Of a stretch of DNA of 43,563 nucleotides, positions 19,348 through 28,550 are shown piece by piece. How positions within the stretch are numbered: position 1 is the stretch's first letter; each line of letters begins with the position of its first letter. The stretch is taken from positions 1 through 43,563 of the forward strand of contig JAAXZX010000101.1 in the NCBI GenBank assembly GCA_012719645.1, read 5' to 3'. Source of the DNA: Clostridiaceae bacterium (lineage in GTDB: Bacteria > Bacillota > Clostridia > DSM-8532). The notes under the pieces were generated by a model, which searched no databases, had not been told where the DNA came from, and was given only the letters and a program-made list of their open reading frames with translations. The translations under genes were made by a program, and so were the position numbers.

Positions 19348-19379
19348 AAAACATTCAGCAAGGAAAGGGCAGGATAATA

Positions 19380-20234
19380 ATGAAGAAGGGATTAGGCAGA
19401 GGTCTGGATGCGCTTCTCAGTCCCGCGGACGCTCAGGAAAGTTCCCGGGACAGTGTTTTTGAGGTAAAAATCAATGATGTGGAGCCGAATACAGGACAGC
19501 CACGCAAGGTGTTCGACCAGGAGAAACTCCAGGCACTGGCGGAGTCCATAAAAGAGCACGGCGTTGTGCAGCCGATCATAGTGAAACAGGAAGGCTCACG
19601 ATATATTATTGTTGCGGGCGAAAGGCGTTGGCGCGCGGCTAAGCTTGCAGGCCTCAAGACCATACCGGTGGTGGTAAAGGACCTGTCCACAAAACAGGTG
19701 ATGGAAATAGCCCTGATAGAAAACCTTCAGAGGGAAGATCTTAATCCGATAGAAGAAGCGGAGGCCTACAGGAAGCTCATCGATGAATACAACATGACAC
19801 AGGAAGAGGTTTCAAGGCTTGTCGGCAAAAGCCGGGCGGCCATAGCGAATTCTGTCCGGCTGCTTTCCCTGGCGAAAGAGATCCAGGACATGCTTACTGA
19901 CGGCAGGCTGACAAGCGGACATGCCCGCACCCTGGTTGCCATCGAGGACCAGAAGAGGCAGAAAGAACTGGCGGATCTGATAGTTAGGAAAGGATTGAAC
20001 GTCAGGGAGGCTGAGAGGCTGGCAGCCCAGGAAGGTAAAAAAACTGCCGAAAAAAAGCCCGGCCTTAAACAGGATGATTATGAAACGGCTCATCTTGTGG
20101 AGGACCTGAGGACCATATTCGGAACCAAGATAGACCTTCACCGGGGTAAGGACAGGGGCAGGATTGTAATAGAATACTATTCGAACGATGAGTTTGACAG
20201 AATAATAGAAATATTGCTAAATGCCGGAAATTAG
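19380..20234 (+). CDS. parB: Chromosome partitioning protein ParB (Spo0J)
   Basis: 284 residues. It is a CTP-dependent clamp that loads at parS and recruits condensin. The N-terminal KKGLGRGLDALL is the ParA-stimulating motif. The CTPase motif GERRWRA is at 80-86, with ENLQREDLNPIEEA following. The helix-turn-helix reads MTQEEVSRLVGKSRAAIANS, with the arginine (SRA) and later SGH that mark parS rather than NBS specificity, in contrast to the Noc at 3365. Three parS sites lie within 1.2 kb upstream. The C-terminal dimerisation helix is intact. Confidence 0.97.
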   Translation: MKKGLGRGLDALLSPADAQESSRDSVFEVKINDVEPNTGQPRKVFDQEKLQALAESIKEHGVVQPIIVKQEGSRYIIVAGERRWRAAKLAGLKTIPVVVKDLSTKQVMEIALIENLQREDLNPIEEAEAYRKLIDEYNMTQEEVSRLVGKSRAAIANSVRLLSLAKEIQDMLTDGRLTSGHARTLVAIEDQKRQKELADLIVRKGLNVREAERLAAQEGKKTAEKKPGLKQDDYETAHLVEDLRTIFGTKIDLHRGKDRGRIVIEYYSNDEFDRIIEILLNAGN

Positions 20235-20260
20235 TGTTGACCTTCTGTTTTGCTCCCAGA

Positions 20261-20288
20261 TTGCCTTTCAGGCATAAGGTAATATATT
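20261..20288 (+). promoter_or_regulatory. Possible promoter for the DUF4446-serS pair
   Basis: TTGCCT (20261-20266), a 16 nt spacer and TATATT (20283-20288), about 90 bp before the DUF4446 start. Confidence 0.35.
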
Positions 20289-20375
20289 ATCATTATTGAA
20301 TGAAGCGATTGACCAGAATGGACAACAAAGCCATTTATTTAGATACGAAAAATTAGAACTTAATGGGGGAAAGTT

Positions 20376-20849
20376 ATGGATCAGTATCTTATATATGTCG
20401 GCGTTGGTTTGGGTGCATTGAGCCTTTTAATGGTTATTGCGGATCATATAAGGCTGAATTCTGCTGTGAAAAAATACCGGCAGCTTATTAAGGGGTTAAG
20501 CGACAAGAATGTCGAGGACCTGATGATTTCATACGCCAAGGGACTCGAGGACATTAACAGGAACCTGTCGGACAATATCCAGAAGCGGTTGGGCGTTTTG
20601 GAGCAAAAACTGCCTTCCTGCCTCAGGAAAGTAGGCATGGTGACGTATAACGCTTTTGACAATGTAGGCAACAATATGAGTTTTTCCATTGCGGCACTGG
20701 ATGACAATGACGATGGTTATGTTATGACCGGTATTTACACAAGGGAGAATTCATACATATACGCAAAGCCGATAAGGAAGGGCCAGCCTACAGACAAGGA
20801 ATTGTCGAATGAGGAAAAGGATGCTTTGGGCAGGGCTCTTGCCAAATGA
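20376..20849 (+). CDS. DUF4446 family membrane-anchored protein
   Basis: 157 residues. One N-terminal membrane helix (about 4-24, YLIYVGVGLGALSLLMVIAD) is followed by a coiled-coil-like stretch (about 30-75). The soluble domain contains VGMVTYNAFDNVGNNMSFSI and GYVMTGIYTRENSYIYAKPI, the pattern I associate with DUF4446. Function is unknown; the family is common in Clostridia near parB and serS. GGGGGA precedes the ATG. It lies 33 bp before serS and is probably co-transcribed with it. Confidence 0.8.
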   Translation: MDQYLIYVGVGLGALSLLMVIADHIRLNSAVKKYRQLIKGLSDKNVEDLMISYAKGLEDINRNLSDNIQKRLGVLEQKLPSCLRKVGMVTYNAFDNVGNNMSFSIAALDDNDDGYVMTGIYTRENSYIYAKPIRKGQPTDKELSNEEKDALGRALAK

Positions 20850-20882
20850 TGAGACTATAGGCAGCAGAAAGGAGAAACATAT

Positions 20883-22169
20883 ATGCTGGATATCAATGAA
20901 ATACGGAACGATCCTGAAAGGATAAAAAAGGCTCTGGCCAAGAAGCTGGTCGATGTTGATTTTACCGAGTTCCTTGAATGGGATCAGAAAAGACGTGCCC
21001 TGATTACCGAATCGGAGGCCCTGAAAGCGAAAAAGAACAAGGTTTCATCCGAAATACCCGTCCTTAAGAAGGAGGGCAGGGATGTATCCGGCCTTTTAGG
21101 CGAGATGAAGGAGATTTCGGAAAAGGTTAAGGATCTTGAAGAAGACCTCAGAAAGGTTGAGCAGGACATATATAACTTTGTCGCCGGCCTTCCCAATCTT
21201 CCCGCCGAAGACGTAGTTGCCGGCGACAAGGAGAACAACCAGGTGGTAAGGACTTTCGGGAAGAAACCCGAATTCTCATTTGCGCCAAAGAATCACGTTG
21301 ATCTGGTCAATTCACTCGGGCTCATAGATTATGAGAGGGGCGTAAAGCTTGGCGGTAACGGGTTCTGGCTCTATACGGGCGACGGCGCCCTGCTTGAATG
21401 GGCGCTCCTGAACTATTTTATCCAGGAGCATGTAAGGGACGGCTACATGTTCATACTGCCGCCTCACATCCTCAATTACCAGTGCGGCTTTACGGCAGGG
21501 CAGTTTCCAAAGTTCGCCGAGGACGTATTCAGGCTGGAAACCAGCGAGGTAAGCGAGAGGATGCAGTTCATACTGCCAACTGCTGAAACAGCGCTGGTAA
21601 ATATGCACCGGGATGAGATCCTGAAGGAAGACGAATTGCCCAAGAAATACTTCGCCTACACTCCTTGTTACAGGAAGGAAGCAGGCAGCTACAGGGCAGA
21701 GGAAAGGGGCATGGTCAGGGGACATCAGTTCAACAAGGTGGAGATGTTCCAGTACACCCTTCCGGAAGAATCCGAGAAGGCGCTGGAAGAACTGGTGGGA
21801 AAGGCTGAACGCCTTGTGGCAGGCCTCGGGCTCCATTACCGTGTGTCCAAGCTGGCTGCCGCGGATTGCAGCGCTTCAATGGGCAAGACCTATGATATTG
21901 AAGTATGGATTCCCAGCATGAACGATTACAAGGAAGTCAGTTCCTGCTCCAACGCCTACGATTACCAGGCCCGCAGGGGAAATATCCGTTTTAAAAGAGC
22001 GGGCAGCAAGAAAACCGAATTCGTACACACCCTGAACGCGTCCGGGCTTGCCACCAGCCGTATACTCCCCGCTATTGTAGAGCAGTTCCAACAGGAGGAC
22101 GGAAGCGTTATCGTACCTGAAGTCCTCAGAAAATGGCTCGGAAAAGATGTACTGGTTCCGGTAAAATAA
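20883..22169 (+). CDS. serS: Seryl-tRNA synthetase
   Basis: 428 residues. It charges tRNA-Ser and, for selenocysteine synthesis, tRNA-Sec. The N-terminal tRNA-binding coiled coil spans about 25-110 and the class II catalytic core follows. The serine-site motif reads TAETALVNMHRDEIL where most bacterial enzymes have TSEVPL. Motif 2 reads YRKEAGSYRAEERGMVRGHQ where GRDTRG is usual. Motif 3 is LNASGLATSRILPAIVEQ. The key Thr and Glu of the serine pocket are kept, so I expect activity. There is only 33 bp upstream, so no T-box leader is present. Confidence 0.93.
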   Translation: MLDINEIRNDPERIKKALAKKLVDVDFTEFLEWDQKRRALITESEALKAKKNKVSSEIPVLKKEGRDVSGLLGEMKEISEKVKDLEEDLRKVEQDIYNFVAGLPNLPAEDVVAGDKENNQVVRTFGKKPEFSFAPKNHVDLVNSLGLIDYERGVKLGGNGFWLYTGDGALLEWALLNYFIQEHVRDGYMFILPPHILNYQCGFTAGQFPKFAEDVFRLETSEVSERMQFILPTAETALVNMHRDEILKEDELPKKYFAYTPCYRKEAGSYRAEERGMVRGHQFNKVEMFQYTLPEESEKALEELVGKAERLVAGLGLHYRVSKLAAADCSASMGKTYDIEVWIPSMNDYKEVSSCSNAYDYQARRGNIRFKRAGSKKTEFVHTLNASGLATSRILPAIVEQFQQEDGSVIVPEVLRKWLGKDVLVPVK

Positions 22170-22200
22170 CATGTATTTTTTCCAGTGTAAAATAACGCAT

Positions 22201-22240
22201 AAAAAAGAGAGGCAGCTAAGTGCGGCCTCCTTTCTTTTCT
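22201..22240. terminator. Convergent terminator between serS and oppA
   Basis: GAGGC (22209-22213) and GCCTC (22225-22229) form a short stem. On the minus strand it is followed by TCTTTTTT, and on the plus strand by a pyrimidine-rich tail. It probably ends the opp operon and may also stop serS transcripts. Confidence 0.45.
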
Positions 22241-22250
22241 TATCGGATCT

Positions 22251-23840
22251 TTATTCCTTTACCGTGGCGTACATGAAGTACTTGTAGCCCAGCGGTGAGG
22301 ACCAGAAGTTCTGAACTTTCTGGCTCAGCAGGAAGATATCCACGTAGTAGTAGATCGGGCAGAGCATCCATTCGTCGAATATGATGTCTTCAGCCTTGTG
22401 CATGAGCTCAAAGCGCCTTGCCGTATCGGTTTCAGTCTTGATCTGGGAGATCAGGGCATCATATTCGGTATTGGACCACTGGGCGTCGTTGTTGCCGCTG
22501 CCGGTAATCCACATATCCAGGAAGGAAATGGGATCGTTGTAGTCACCCAGCCAGCCGTTTCTGGCAATGTCATAGTCGCCGTTCTTCCTGGTGTTCAGGA
22601 AGGTAGCCCATTCCTGGGATTGCAGGTTTACCTTGACGCCGATCTTGGACCACATATCCTGGAGAGCCTCGCCTATGAGCTTGTGGCCGGTTGATTCAGA
22701 GTTGTAGAGGTATTCAAAGGTGGGAAGCCCCTGGCCATTGGGATATCCGGCCTCGGCAAGAGCCTGCCTGGCTTTTTCAAGGTTGCCTTCATAGTCGTAA
22801 GGATCATAGTAGTCGCCGCCAACATCGCGGAACTCCTTGGTGGGATCGGCATCGGAAAGTCCGATCGGTACAAATGCACCTGCGGGTACCTGGCCGGCCT
22901 TGCCTATCTCACGTACTATGAACTCGCGGTCGATGGCAAGTGTCAGGGCCTTGCGCACCAGGGGATTGTTCAGGTACTCTTTCTGGGTGTTGAATGAAAC
23001 GTAGTAAGTACCCAACTGACCATGGAGATTGAACTCAGGCTTGTCTCTCCAGGCATCGATCTCATCGGTGGGCAGGTCATCCGTGAACAGGATTTCTCCC
23101 TGCTTGAAAGCGGTGAGCTGTGCTCCGGGATCATCCATAAGCACGAACTTGATGTTCTCCATGCCGAGTTCCTTGTAGTTCCAGTAATTCTTGTTCTTTG
23201 TCATGGTGATGTGGGAACCGGGTACCCAGTCAGTTATCTTGTATGGACCGTTGCCGATATAGGTGTCAGCCTTGGTCGCCCAGGCATCCCCGTACTTCTC
23301 AACGATGTCCTGGCGGACAGGGAAGAAGGTGGGGAACGCAGTCAGTTCAAGGAAGTAGGGAACCCTGTTCTTGAGGGTAACCACAAGGGTCTTGTCATCG
23401 GGTGCGGTCACATTGAGCTTTCCTTCGTCGTAGCCGTCGATGACTTCAAACATGTATTCGTAGTCCGCTGCTGTTTCAGGATCAATAGCGCGATTCCATG
23501 AATACACGAAGTCATTGGCTGTGAGGGCCTTCCCGTCGCTCCATTTAAGTCCGTCGCGAAGGGTGAAGGTATAGACCGTACCGTCATCGGATATCTTGAC
23601 CTCCTTGGCCTGTGCAGGTACGGGCACCCCATTCTTATCGAGAGTATAAAGTCCCTCGAAAGCATGGATTATAAGTGTAGCTCCGTCAACTGCCGAGTTG
23701 AGCGCAGGGTCGATGGTATCAGGGTCTGAACCTACGTTTACAGGCAGTGTGCCGCCTCCTCCGGCAGTACCGCCGCACGCGGACAGAACCATCACGAATA
23801 CCATGACGATTGCTGTCAATAACGCAATTCTTCTCTTCAT
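22251..23840 (-). CDS. oppA: Oligopeptide ABC transporter substrate-binding lipoprotein
   Basis: 529 residues. The signal peptide MKRRIALLTAIVMVFVMVLS is followed by a lipobox with acylated Cys22 (LSAC), so the protein is anchored on the outer face of the membrane. The mature part is an SBP family 5 peptide-binding protein, with NVGSDPDTIDPALNSAVDGA near the N-terminus and NGPYKITDWVPGS and NNPLVRKALTLAIDRE as family motifs. It captures oligopeptides for OppBCDF. It is the last gene of the operon, 110 bp after oppF, with a stable stem-loop in the gap. GGAGG lies 9 nt before the ATG. Confidence 0.93.
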   Translation of the reverse strand: MKRRIALLTAIVMVFVMVLSACGGTAGGGGTLPVNVGSDPDTIDPALNSAVDGATLIIHAFEGLYTLDKNGVPVPAQAKEVKISDDGTVYTFTLRDGLKWSDGKALTANDFVYSWNRAIDPETAADYEYMFEVIDGYDEGKLNVTAPDDKTLVVTLKNRVPYFLELTAFPTFFPVRQDIVEKYGDAWATKADTYIGNGPYKITDWVPGSHITMTKNKNYWNYKELGMENIKFVLMDDPGAQLTAFKQGEILFTDDLPTDEIDAWRDKPEFNLHGQLGTYYVSFNTQKEYLNNPLVRKALTLAIDREFIVREIGKAGQVPAGAFVPIGLSDADPTKEFRDVGGDYYDPYDYEGNLEKARQALAEAGYPNGQGLPTFEYLYNSESTGHKLIGEALQDMWSKIGVKVNLQSQEWATFLNTRKNGDYDIARNGWLGDYNDPISFLDMWITGSGNNDAQWSNTEYDALISQIKTETDTARRFELMHKAEDIIFDEWMLCPIYYYVDIFLLSQKVQNFWSSPLGYKYFMYATVKE

Positions 23841-23860
23841 TTTTTTCTCCCTCCATTATT

Positions 23861-23876
23861 TACCGTACTACCGTAC
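23861..23876. repeat. Tandem 8 bp repeat in the oppA leader
   Basis: TACCGTAC occurs twice in direct succession, 20 bp upstream of the oppA start. Function unknown; possibly chance. Confidence 0.5.
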
Positions 23877-23891
23877 GTTTTTTATTATTAT

Positions 23892-23931
23892 ACGCCCTAA
23901 AGACACAAGGATACTATTGTCTTCAGGACGT
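23892..23931 (-). other. Intercistronic stem-loop between oppF and oppA
   Basis: Fourteen consecutive base pairs (two G-U) between 23892-23905 and 23918-23931 with a 12 nt loop. No T-run follows on the minus strand, so it looks like an mRNA-stabilising or processing hairpin upstream of oppA rather than a terminator. Confidence 0.6.
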
Positions 23932-23950
23932 TATTACCATTGGTCAAATT

Positions 23951-24922
23951 TCAGTTTATCTTATCAAGATGATGGCAGGCCGCGAAGTGCCCGGGGGACA
24001 CCTCCCTGAACTCCGGTTCCTGCTCCTCGCACAGCTTGGTTGCATATCTGCAGCGTGTCCTGAACCGGCATCCGCTTGGCGGATTGAGCGGGCTGGGAAC
24101 GTCGCCTTCCAGTATAATACGCTTTCTTGCACGGCTCTGTACCGGATCGGGTACCGGAATCGCCGAAATAAGCGACCTGGTGTATGGATGCACGCTGTGG
24201 AATATAAGCTCGTTGTTATCGGCCAGTTCCACCAGCTTGCCAAGGTACATAACACCTATGCGGTGGCTGATATGCTTGACAACGCTCAGGTCATGGGCGA
24301 TGAACAGGTAGGTAAGACCCATATCTTCCTGCAGCTCCTCAAACATATTGATCACCTGAGCCTGTATGGATACGTCAAGGGCCGATACGGGCTCGTCGCA
24401 TACTATGAATTCCGGATCGACGGCCAAAGCCCTTGCAATTCCGATGCGCTGGCGCTGTCCCCCCGAGAATTCATGGGGGTACCTGTTGGCATGCTCACTG
24501 TTCAGGCCTACGCGCTCAAGGAGTTCGATAATCTTTTCGCGCCGCGCCTTCTTGTTGGGTGCGAGCTTATGGATGTCTATGGCCTCGCCCACGATGTCGC
24601 CTACGGTCATTCTTGGATTAAGGCTGGCGTATGGATCCTGGAAAACGATCTGCATCTTCCTGCGGTACGGGAGCATTTTAACATGTGTTATGTCCTTGCC
24701 GTCAAAGAATATTTTGCCGGAAGTAGGCTCGTAAAGTCTTAGAATAGTCCTTCCGAGCGTGGTTTTCCCGCAACCGCTTTCCCCTACAAGGCCCAGGGTT
24801 TCACCCTTGTTTATGAACAGGCTCACATCGTCGACAGCCTTGATGTAATTCGGCTTGAAAACCGAGCCGCCTGCAGGGAAATACTGCTTTAGGTTCTGTA
24901 CTTCAACAAGTTTATGGCTCAT
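23951..24922 (-). CDS. oppF: Oligopeptide ABC transporter ATP-binding protein OppF
   Basis: 323 residues. It is a cytoplasmic ATPase of the peptide importer. Walker A is GESGCGKT at 47-54, the Q loop is [13 protein letters not shown], the signature is FSGGQRQR, and Walker B is [12 protein letters not shown]. The C-terminal OppD/F extension carries the cysteine pattern typical of an iron-sulfur-type cluster region ([20 protein letters not shown]). Its ATG overlaps the oppD stop (ATGA), so the two ATPases are translationally coupled. Confidence 0.95.
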   Translation of the reverse strand: MSHKLVEVQNLKQYFPAGGSVFKPNYIKAVDDVSLFINKGETLGLVGESGCGKTTLGRTILRLYEPTSGKIFFDGKDITHVKMLPYRRKMQIVFQDPYASLNPRMTVGDIVGEAIDIHKLAPNKKARREKIIELLERVGLNSEHANRYPHEFSGGQRQRIGIARALAVDPEFIVCDEPVSALDVSIQAQVINMFEELQEDMGLTYLFIAHDLSVVKHISHRIGVMYLGKLVELADNNELIFHSVHPYTRSLISAIPVPDPVQSRARKRIILEGDVPSPLNPPSGCRFRTRCRYATKLCEEQEPEFREVSPGHFAACHHLDKIN

Positions 24923-25926
24923 CCGTTATCACCGCCTTGCGAAGCCTCAAAGGCTTCCTTCTGCAGCAGCCAGCACGCGCTGTAATGCTGATCAGTGATA
25001 TATGTGTACTCGGGCATCTCCCGCAGGCATATCTTCATGCAGCTGTTGCAGCGGGGAGCGAACGGGCATCCAGCCGGCGGGTTGAGCAGGTCCACGGGCG
25101 TTCCTTCAATCGGCACAAGCCTCTTATGCTCCGTGTCTGTGAGAACCGGGATGCTGCCCAGGAGTCCCTTGGTATACTCATGCATCGGGTTGTAGAATAT
25201 GTCTTCGGTTGTACCGTACTCCACGATCTTTCCGGCGTACATTACCGCTATCTTCTCGCACATGTTGGCGACTATGCCCAGGTCATGGGTGATCAGGATA
25301 ATGGACATGTCGATCTTTGAGCGAAGTTCCATCATCAGCTCCAATATCTGGGCCTGGATGGTTACGTCAAGGGCTGTTGTGGGCTCGTCAGCGATGAGCA
25401 GTTTCGGCTCGCAGGCAAGGGCCATGGCAATCATAACCCTCTGACGCATTCCGCCTGACAATTCGTGGGGATATTGCTTCAGCCTTTTTTTGGGCTCATT
25501 GATCCCTACAAGGGCCAGGAGTTCTTCGGCGCGCTCCTGGGCTTCCTTCTTGCTCTTGTTGGTGTGGAGCATGATTACTTCACGTATCTGGTTGCCTATG
25601 GTGAACACCGGGTTCAGGCTTGTCATCGGATCCTGGAATATAATGCTCACTTCGTTGCCGCGGATCTTTTGCATTTCCTTCTCGGACATCTCATTGACCC
25701 TGTGACCGTTGAAGTCAACAGATCCGCCGATAATCCTGCCGCCGTGCTCGATGAGGCCCATGATGGAATAAGCAGTAACGCTCTTTCCGCTGCCGCTCTC
25801 ACCGACTATCCCCAGGACTTCCCCCTGGTTCATCTTTATCGAGATGTCGTTGAGAGCCTTTACCTCACCTGCCGGGGTAAAGAAGGACAAACGTTCATTC
25901 TGTATATTCAAAAGCAGTTCGCTCAT
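24919..25926 (-). CDS. oppD: Oligopeptide ABC transporter ATP-binding protein OppD
   Basis: 335 residues. It is the second ATPase of the importer and pairs with OppF. Walker A is GESGSGKS at 42-49, the Q loop [13 protein letters not shown], the signature LSGGMRQRV and Walker [13 protein letters not shown]. The C-terminal domain has the cysteine motif [24 protein letters not shown] precedes the ATG. It lies 9 bp after oppC. Confidence 0.95.
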   Translation of the reverse strand: MSELLLNIQNERLSFFTPAGEVKALNDISIKMNQGEVLGIVGESGSGKSVTAYSIMGLIEHGGRIIGGSVDFNGHRVNEMSEKEMQKIRGNEVSIIFQDPMTSLNPVFTIGNQIREVIMLHTNKSKKEAQERAEELLALVGINEPKKRLKQYPHELSGGMRQRVMIAMALACEPKLLIADEPTTALDVTIQAQILELMMELRSKIDMSIILITHDLGIVANMCEKIAVMYAGKIVEYGTTEDIFYNPMHEYTKGLLGSIPVLTDTEHKRLVPIEGTPVDLLNPPAGCPFAPRCNSCMKICLREMPEYTYITDQHYSACWLLQKEAFEASQGGDNG

Positions 25927-25935
25927 TTAATCACC

Positions 25936-26985
25936 TCAATTCTTCAGCTTGGGGTCGAAAGCGTCTCTCAACCCGTCGCCCAGCAGGTTAAAGGACAGGA
26001 TAATAAGGCTTATCATTATGGCGGGAGCAAAAAGCCTGTGAGGATAGGAATATATGCCGCCGATGGCGTCAGAAGCCATGGACCCCAGGCTGGGCATGGG
26101 AGCCTGAACGCCGATACCGATAAAACTCAGGAAACTCTCGGTGAAGATAGCGGACGGAATCTGGAGCGTTGTGGTTACAATCAGGGGACCTATGCAGTTT
26201 ACAAGCAGGTGCTTGCCTATAATCCTGCGGTGGGTTGCTCCCAGTGCGCGTGCCGCCGTGACATATTCCTGTTCTTTAAGGGACAGAATCTGACCCCTCA
26301 CTATTCTGGCCATTCCTACCCAGTAAAGCAGCGAGAATACAATGAATATGGAAATAAGCCCAATTCCCACATCATTTATCCAGGTAAATCCCGGAACATT
26401 GTTCGCAAGGTCCTGCAGAGGATACTTCAGTGTAACCATGAGAAGGATTATGATAAGTATGTCAGGAACCGTATAGATGATGTCCACAACCCTCATCATG
26501 ATCATATCTACCTTGCCACCGAAATAGCCGGCAATGGAACCGTAAAGTGATCCAATTAGAAGAACCAGAAAGCTGGCCACTATGCCCACAAGCAGGGAAA
26601 TCCTGCTTCCCAACATCAGCCTGATTGTAAGATCGCGTCCAAGCTGGTCGGTTCCCAGAAAATGAGGAAATACCTTCTCACCGGCCTCAATCCTTGCCAG
26701 TTCGGCTGCGGAGTATTTAAGCGGGGCAAGGTTCTCGCTGCCGCGTATCTGCTGTTCGTAGCCGTATGGATAGAAATACGGCAATATAAATGCAAATATA
26801 AATATCAGTATAATTACGATAAGGCTTGCCATGGCGATCTTGTTCTTCCTGAAACGCCTGGCTCCGTCGCGCCAGAAGCTGACGCTCTCGCGCATTATGA
26901 CAAGACTCTGCTTTTCTTCCTTGTCCGCAGGAAGGAAATCAGACACGTCCAGATGCATGCTGAAGGGTTTGTGATTGTTCTTCAT
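25936..26985 (-). CDS. oppC: Oligopeptide ABC transporter permease OppC
   Basis: 349 residues. It is an integral membrane permease. The soluble N-terminus (about 1-50) carries the OppC_N pattern SFWRDGARRFRKNKIAMASL and leads into the first helix. The core has about five further helices and the EAA-type coupling motif EYVTAARALGATHRRIIGKH. The C-terminus LLGDGLRDAFDPKL is conserved in OppC/DppC. The large extracytoplasmic loop after the first helix (about 70-125) is normal for the subfamily. The ribosome site is AAGGAA, somewhat far from the ATG. Confidence 0.94.
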   Translation of the reverse strand: MKNNHKPFSMHLDVSDFLPADKEEKQSLVIMRESVSFWRDGARRFRKNKIAMASLIVIILIFIFAFILPYFYPYGYEQQIRGSENLAPLKYSAAELARIEAGEKVFPHFLGTDQLGRDLTIRLMLGSRISLLVGIVASFLVLLIGSLYGSIAGYFGGKVDMIMMRVVDIIYTVPDILIIILLMVTLKYPLQDLANNVPGFTWINDVGIGLISIFIVFSLLYWVGMARIVRGQILSLKEQEYVTAARALGATHRRIIGKHLLVNCIGPLIVTTTLQIPSAIFTESFLSFIGIGVQAPMPSLGSMASDAIGGIYSYPHRLFAPAIMISLIILSFNLLGDGLRDAFDPKLKN

Positions 26986-27005
26986 GTCTTCGCATTCCTT
27001 CCTTT

Positions 27006-27923
27006 CTACTTGAATTTGATCCTCGGGTCAATGATCTTGTACGCAATATCGACCAGCAGGTTCATGATGATGATAAGTGTGGCCAGAAATATCGTGGTGC
27101 CCATGATCATGGTGTAGTCCCTTCCGGTGATGGATGATATGAACTCGTTTCCGAGTCCGGGCACCGTGAAGATCTTCTCTATTATGAAGCTTCCCGTCAG
27201 CGTATAGGCGATCAGCGGACCCAGATAGGTCACAACCGGCAGGATAGCGTTGCGCAAGGCATGCTTGAAAAGCGTCTTAAACTGGGAAAGCCCCTTTGCC
27301 TTGGCAGTTCTCATGTAATCCTGACCGAGTACATCCAGCATGCTGGTACGCATTAGCCTGGAAATATAGGCCGTGGGATAGAACGAGAGGGCTATTACAG
27401 GCATGATATAGTGACGCCATGAACTAAGCCCGTAGGTGGGCAGTAAATTCAGCCACACGCTGAAGATTATCATCAGTACCGTGGACAGGACAAAGCTTGG
27501 TACCGCTATCCCAAAGGTAGCAATCACCATTATCAGGTTATCCAGCCATTTTCCCCGGTTCAAGGCAGCGATGCAACCGAGTGGAACTCCGATCAGCACC
27601 GATACCAGTATTGCAATGCCGCCGACCTTTGCAGACACCTTAAAACCAGTGGATATAATATCGCCGACTGTCCTTCCGCGCTGCTTTATGGATTCGCCAA
27701 ACTCCCCTTTCAGGAGGTTAAGCATATAGTTTTTGTATTGTACTATCACCGGCTTGTCAAGCCCGTACTTCCTGTTAAGAGCCTCAAGGGTGGCGGCCGA
27801 TGGTGATTTTTCCGCCAGGAACGGGCCGCCTGGAACCAGGAACATCAGGAAGAAGGTTATGGTGGCAACGAGCCAGATGGTGAAAATCGCCATTATAACC
27901 CTCTTAGCAATATATCTCCCCAC
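27006..27923 (-). CDS. oppB: Oligopeptide ABC transporter permease OppB
   Basis: 305 residues. It is the partner permease to OppC. The N-terminus GRYIAKRVIMAIFTIWLVAT gives the first helix, and the coupling motif is DYMRTAKAKGLSQFKTLFKH. I chose the GTG at 27923 because AGGAG lies 7 nt upstream. The frame is open to 27977, but that start has no ribosome site and adds a charged N-terminus unlike the family. It is the first gene of the operon and follows a leader of about 310 nt. Confidence 0.94.
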   Translation of the reverse strand: MGRYIAKRVIMAIFTIWLVATITFFLMFLVPGGPFLAEKSPSAATLEALNRKYGLDKPVIVQYKNYMLNLLKGEFGESIKQRGRTVGDIISTGFKVSAKVGGIAILVSVLIGVPLGCIAALNRGKWLDNLIMVIATFGIAVPSFVLSTVLMIIFSVWLNLLPTYGLSSWRHYIMPVIALSFYPTAYISRLMRTSMLDVLGQDYMRTAKAKGLSQFKTLFKHALRNAILPVVTYLGPLIAYTLTGSFIIEKIFTVPGLGNEFISSITGRDYTMIMGTTIFLATLIIIMNLLVDIAYKIIDPRIKFK

Positions 27924-28234
27924 AATATCACTCCTAAACTTTTCTGTCTGCCTTTCCTCTGCTGAGTGTATAAACACCCCGAATAAATCTTATTATCTGA
28001 TACCAACTGTATTTTTCTGTCTTGATTCTTTCGTGTCATGCAAGGCTGCGTTTTCAGGCCGTATTTATGTATAATGCCGATTATTGCTCCAAAGCATGTT
28101 TTGGAGCAATAACATGATAATATGCCTATAAACTGAGAATTGTTCCGGCACCCGCTGTCGCATTCTGACGGAAAATGCCAACGGACTTTCATCTGCTCGG
28201 AACACTTGCCTTAAAAGCAAATAGCAACCTTATC
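27924..28234 (-). promoter_or_regulatory. Long structured 5' leader of the opp operon
   Basis: From the promoter at 28241-28269 the transcript runs about 310 nt before oppB. It contains TGTTCCG (28204-28198) pairing with CGGAACA (28147-28141), closing a roughly 64 nt domain with an inner GCATT/AATGC hairpin. A perfect 13 bp hairpin follows at 28081-28112. I recognise no known riboswitch class and see no T-run after either structure. Confidence 0.5.
28081..28112. repeat. 13 bp inverted repeat in the opp leader
   Basis: TTATTGCTCCAAA (28081-28093) and TTTGGAGCAATAA (28100-28112) with a 6 nt spacer, perfect. It lies about 160 bp upstream of oppB and could be an operator or an RNA hairpin. Confidence 0.75.
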
Positions 28235-28240
28235 TCGTTT

Positions 28241-28269
28241 ATTATATGTTGTTTTCAATACACAATCAA
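28241..28269 (-). promoter_or_regulatory. opp operon promoter
   Basis: Minus-strand TTGATT (28269-28264), a 17 nt spacer and a perfect TATAAT (28246-28241). Confidence 0.75.
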
Positions 28270-28481
28270 GCTGAATATTTATGCAGAACACAGCGGACAA
28301 ACGCGCTAAAATGCTTGTTTTGAAAGGGTTACAGGCGTATGCATAAGCGTATGCGACATATCCTGCCAAATACACGCATGGGCATAAATATATGGAAATA
28401 TAATGTTAATATGTCCCATTAAAAGCATTATATGCTATAAATTACGAATTTGGCCGCAATGCTGCCTGTTTCCGCGAAGTT

Positions 28482-28521
28482 AAAAATGACAGAAAAGCAG
28501 GACAATCCTGCTTTTCTGTCA
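28482..28521 (-). terminator. gcv operon terminator
   Basis: A perfect 16 bp stem (28487-28502 with 28506-28521) and 3 nt loop, followed on the minus strand by TTTTTAAC. It lies 30 bp after gcvPB. Confidence 0.9.
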
Positions 28522-28550
28522 AATCATATGGGTTATGGTGTAAAACCGGT

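Noticed and set aside
25465-26550. 361-codon open frame opposite oppD and oppC
   Set aside because: It spans two real genes and their junction with no ribosome site or known domain.
27893-28192. 99-codon open frame in the opp leader, overlapping oppB
   Set aside because: No ribosome site before its ATG, odd cysteine-rich composition and no family match; the well-placed ribosome site serves oppB instead. A regulatory upstream ORF is not excluded.
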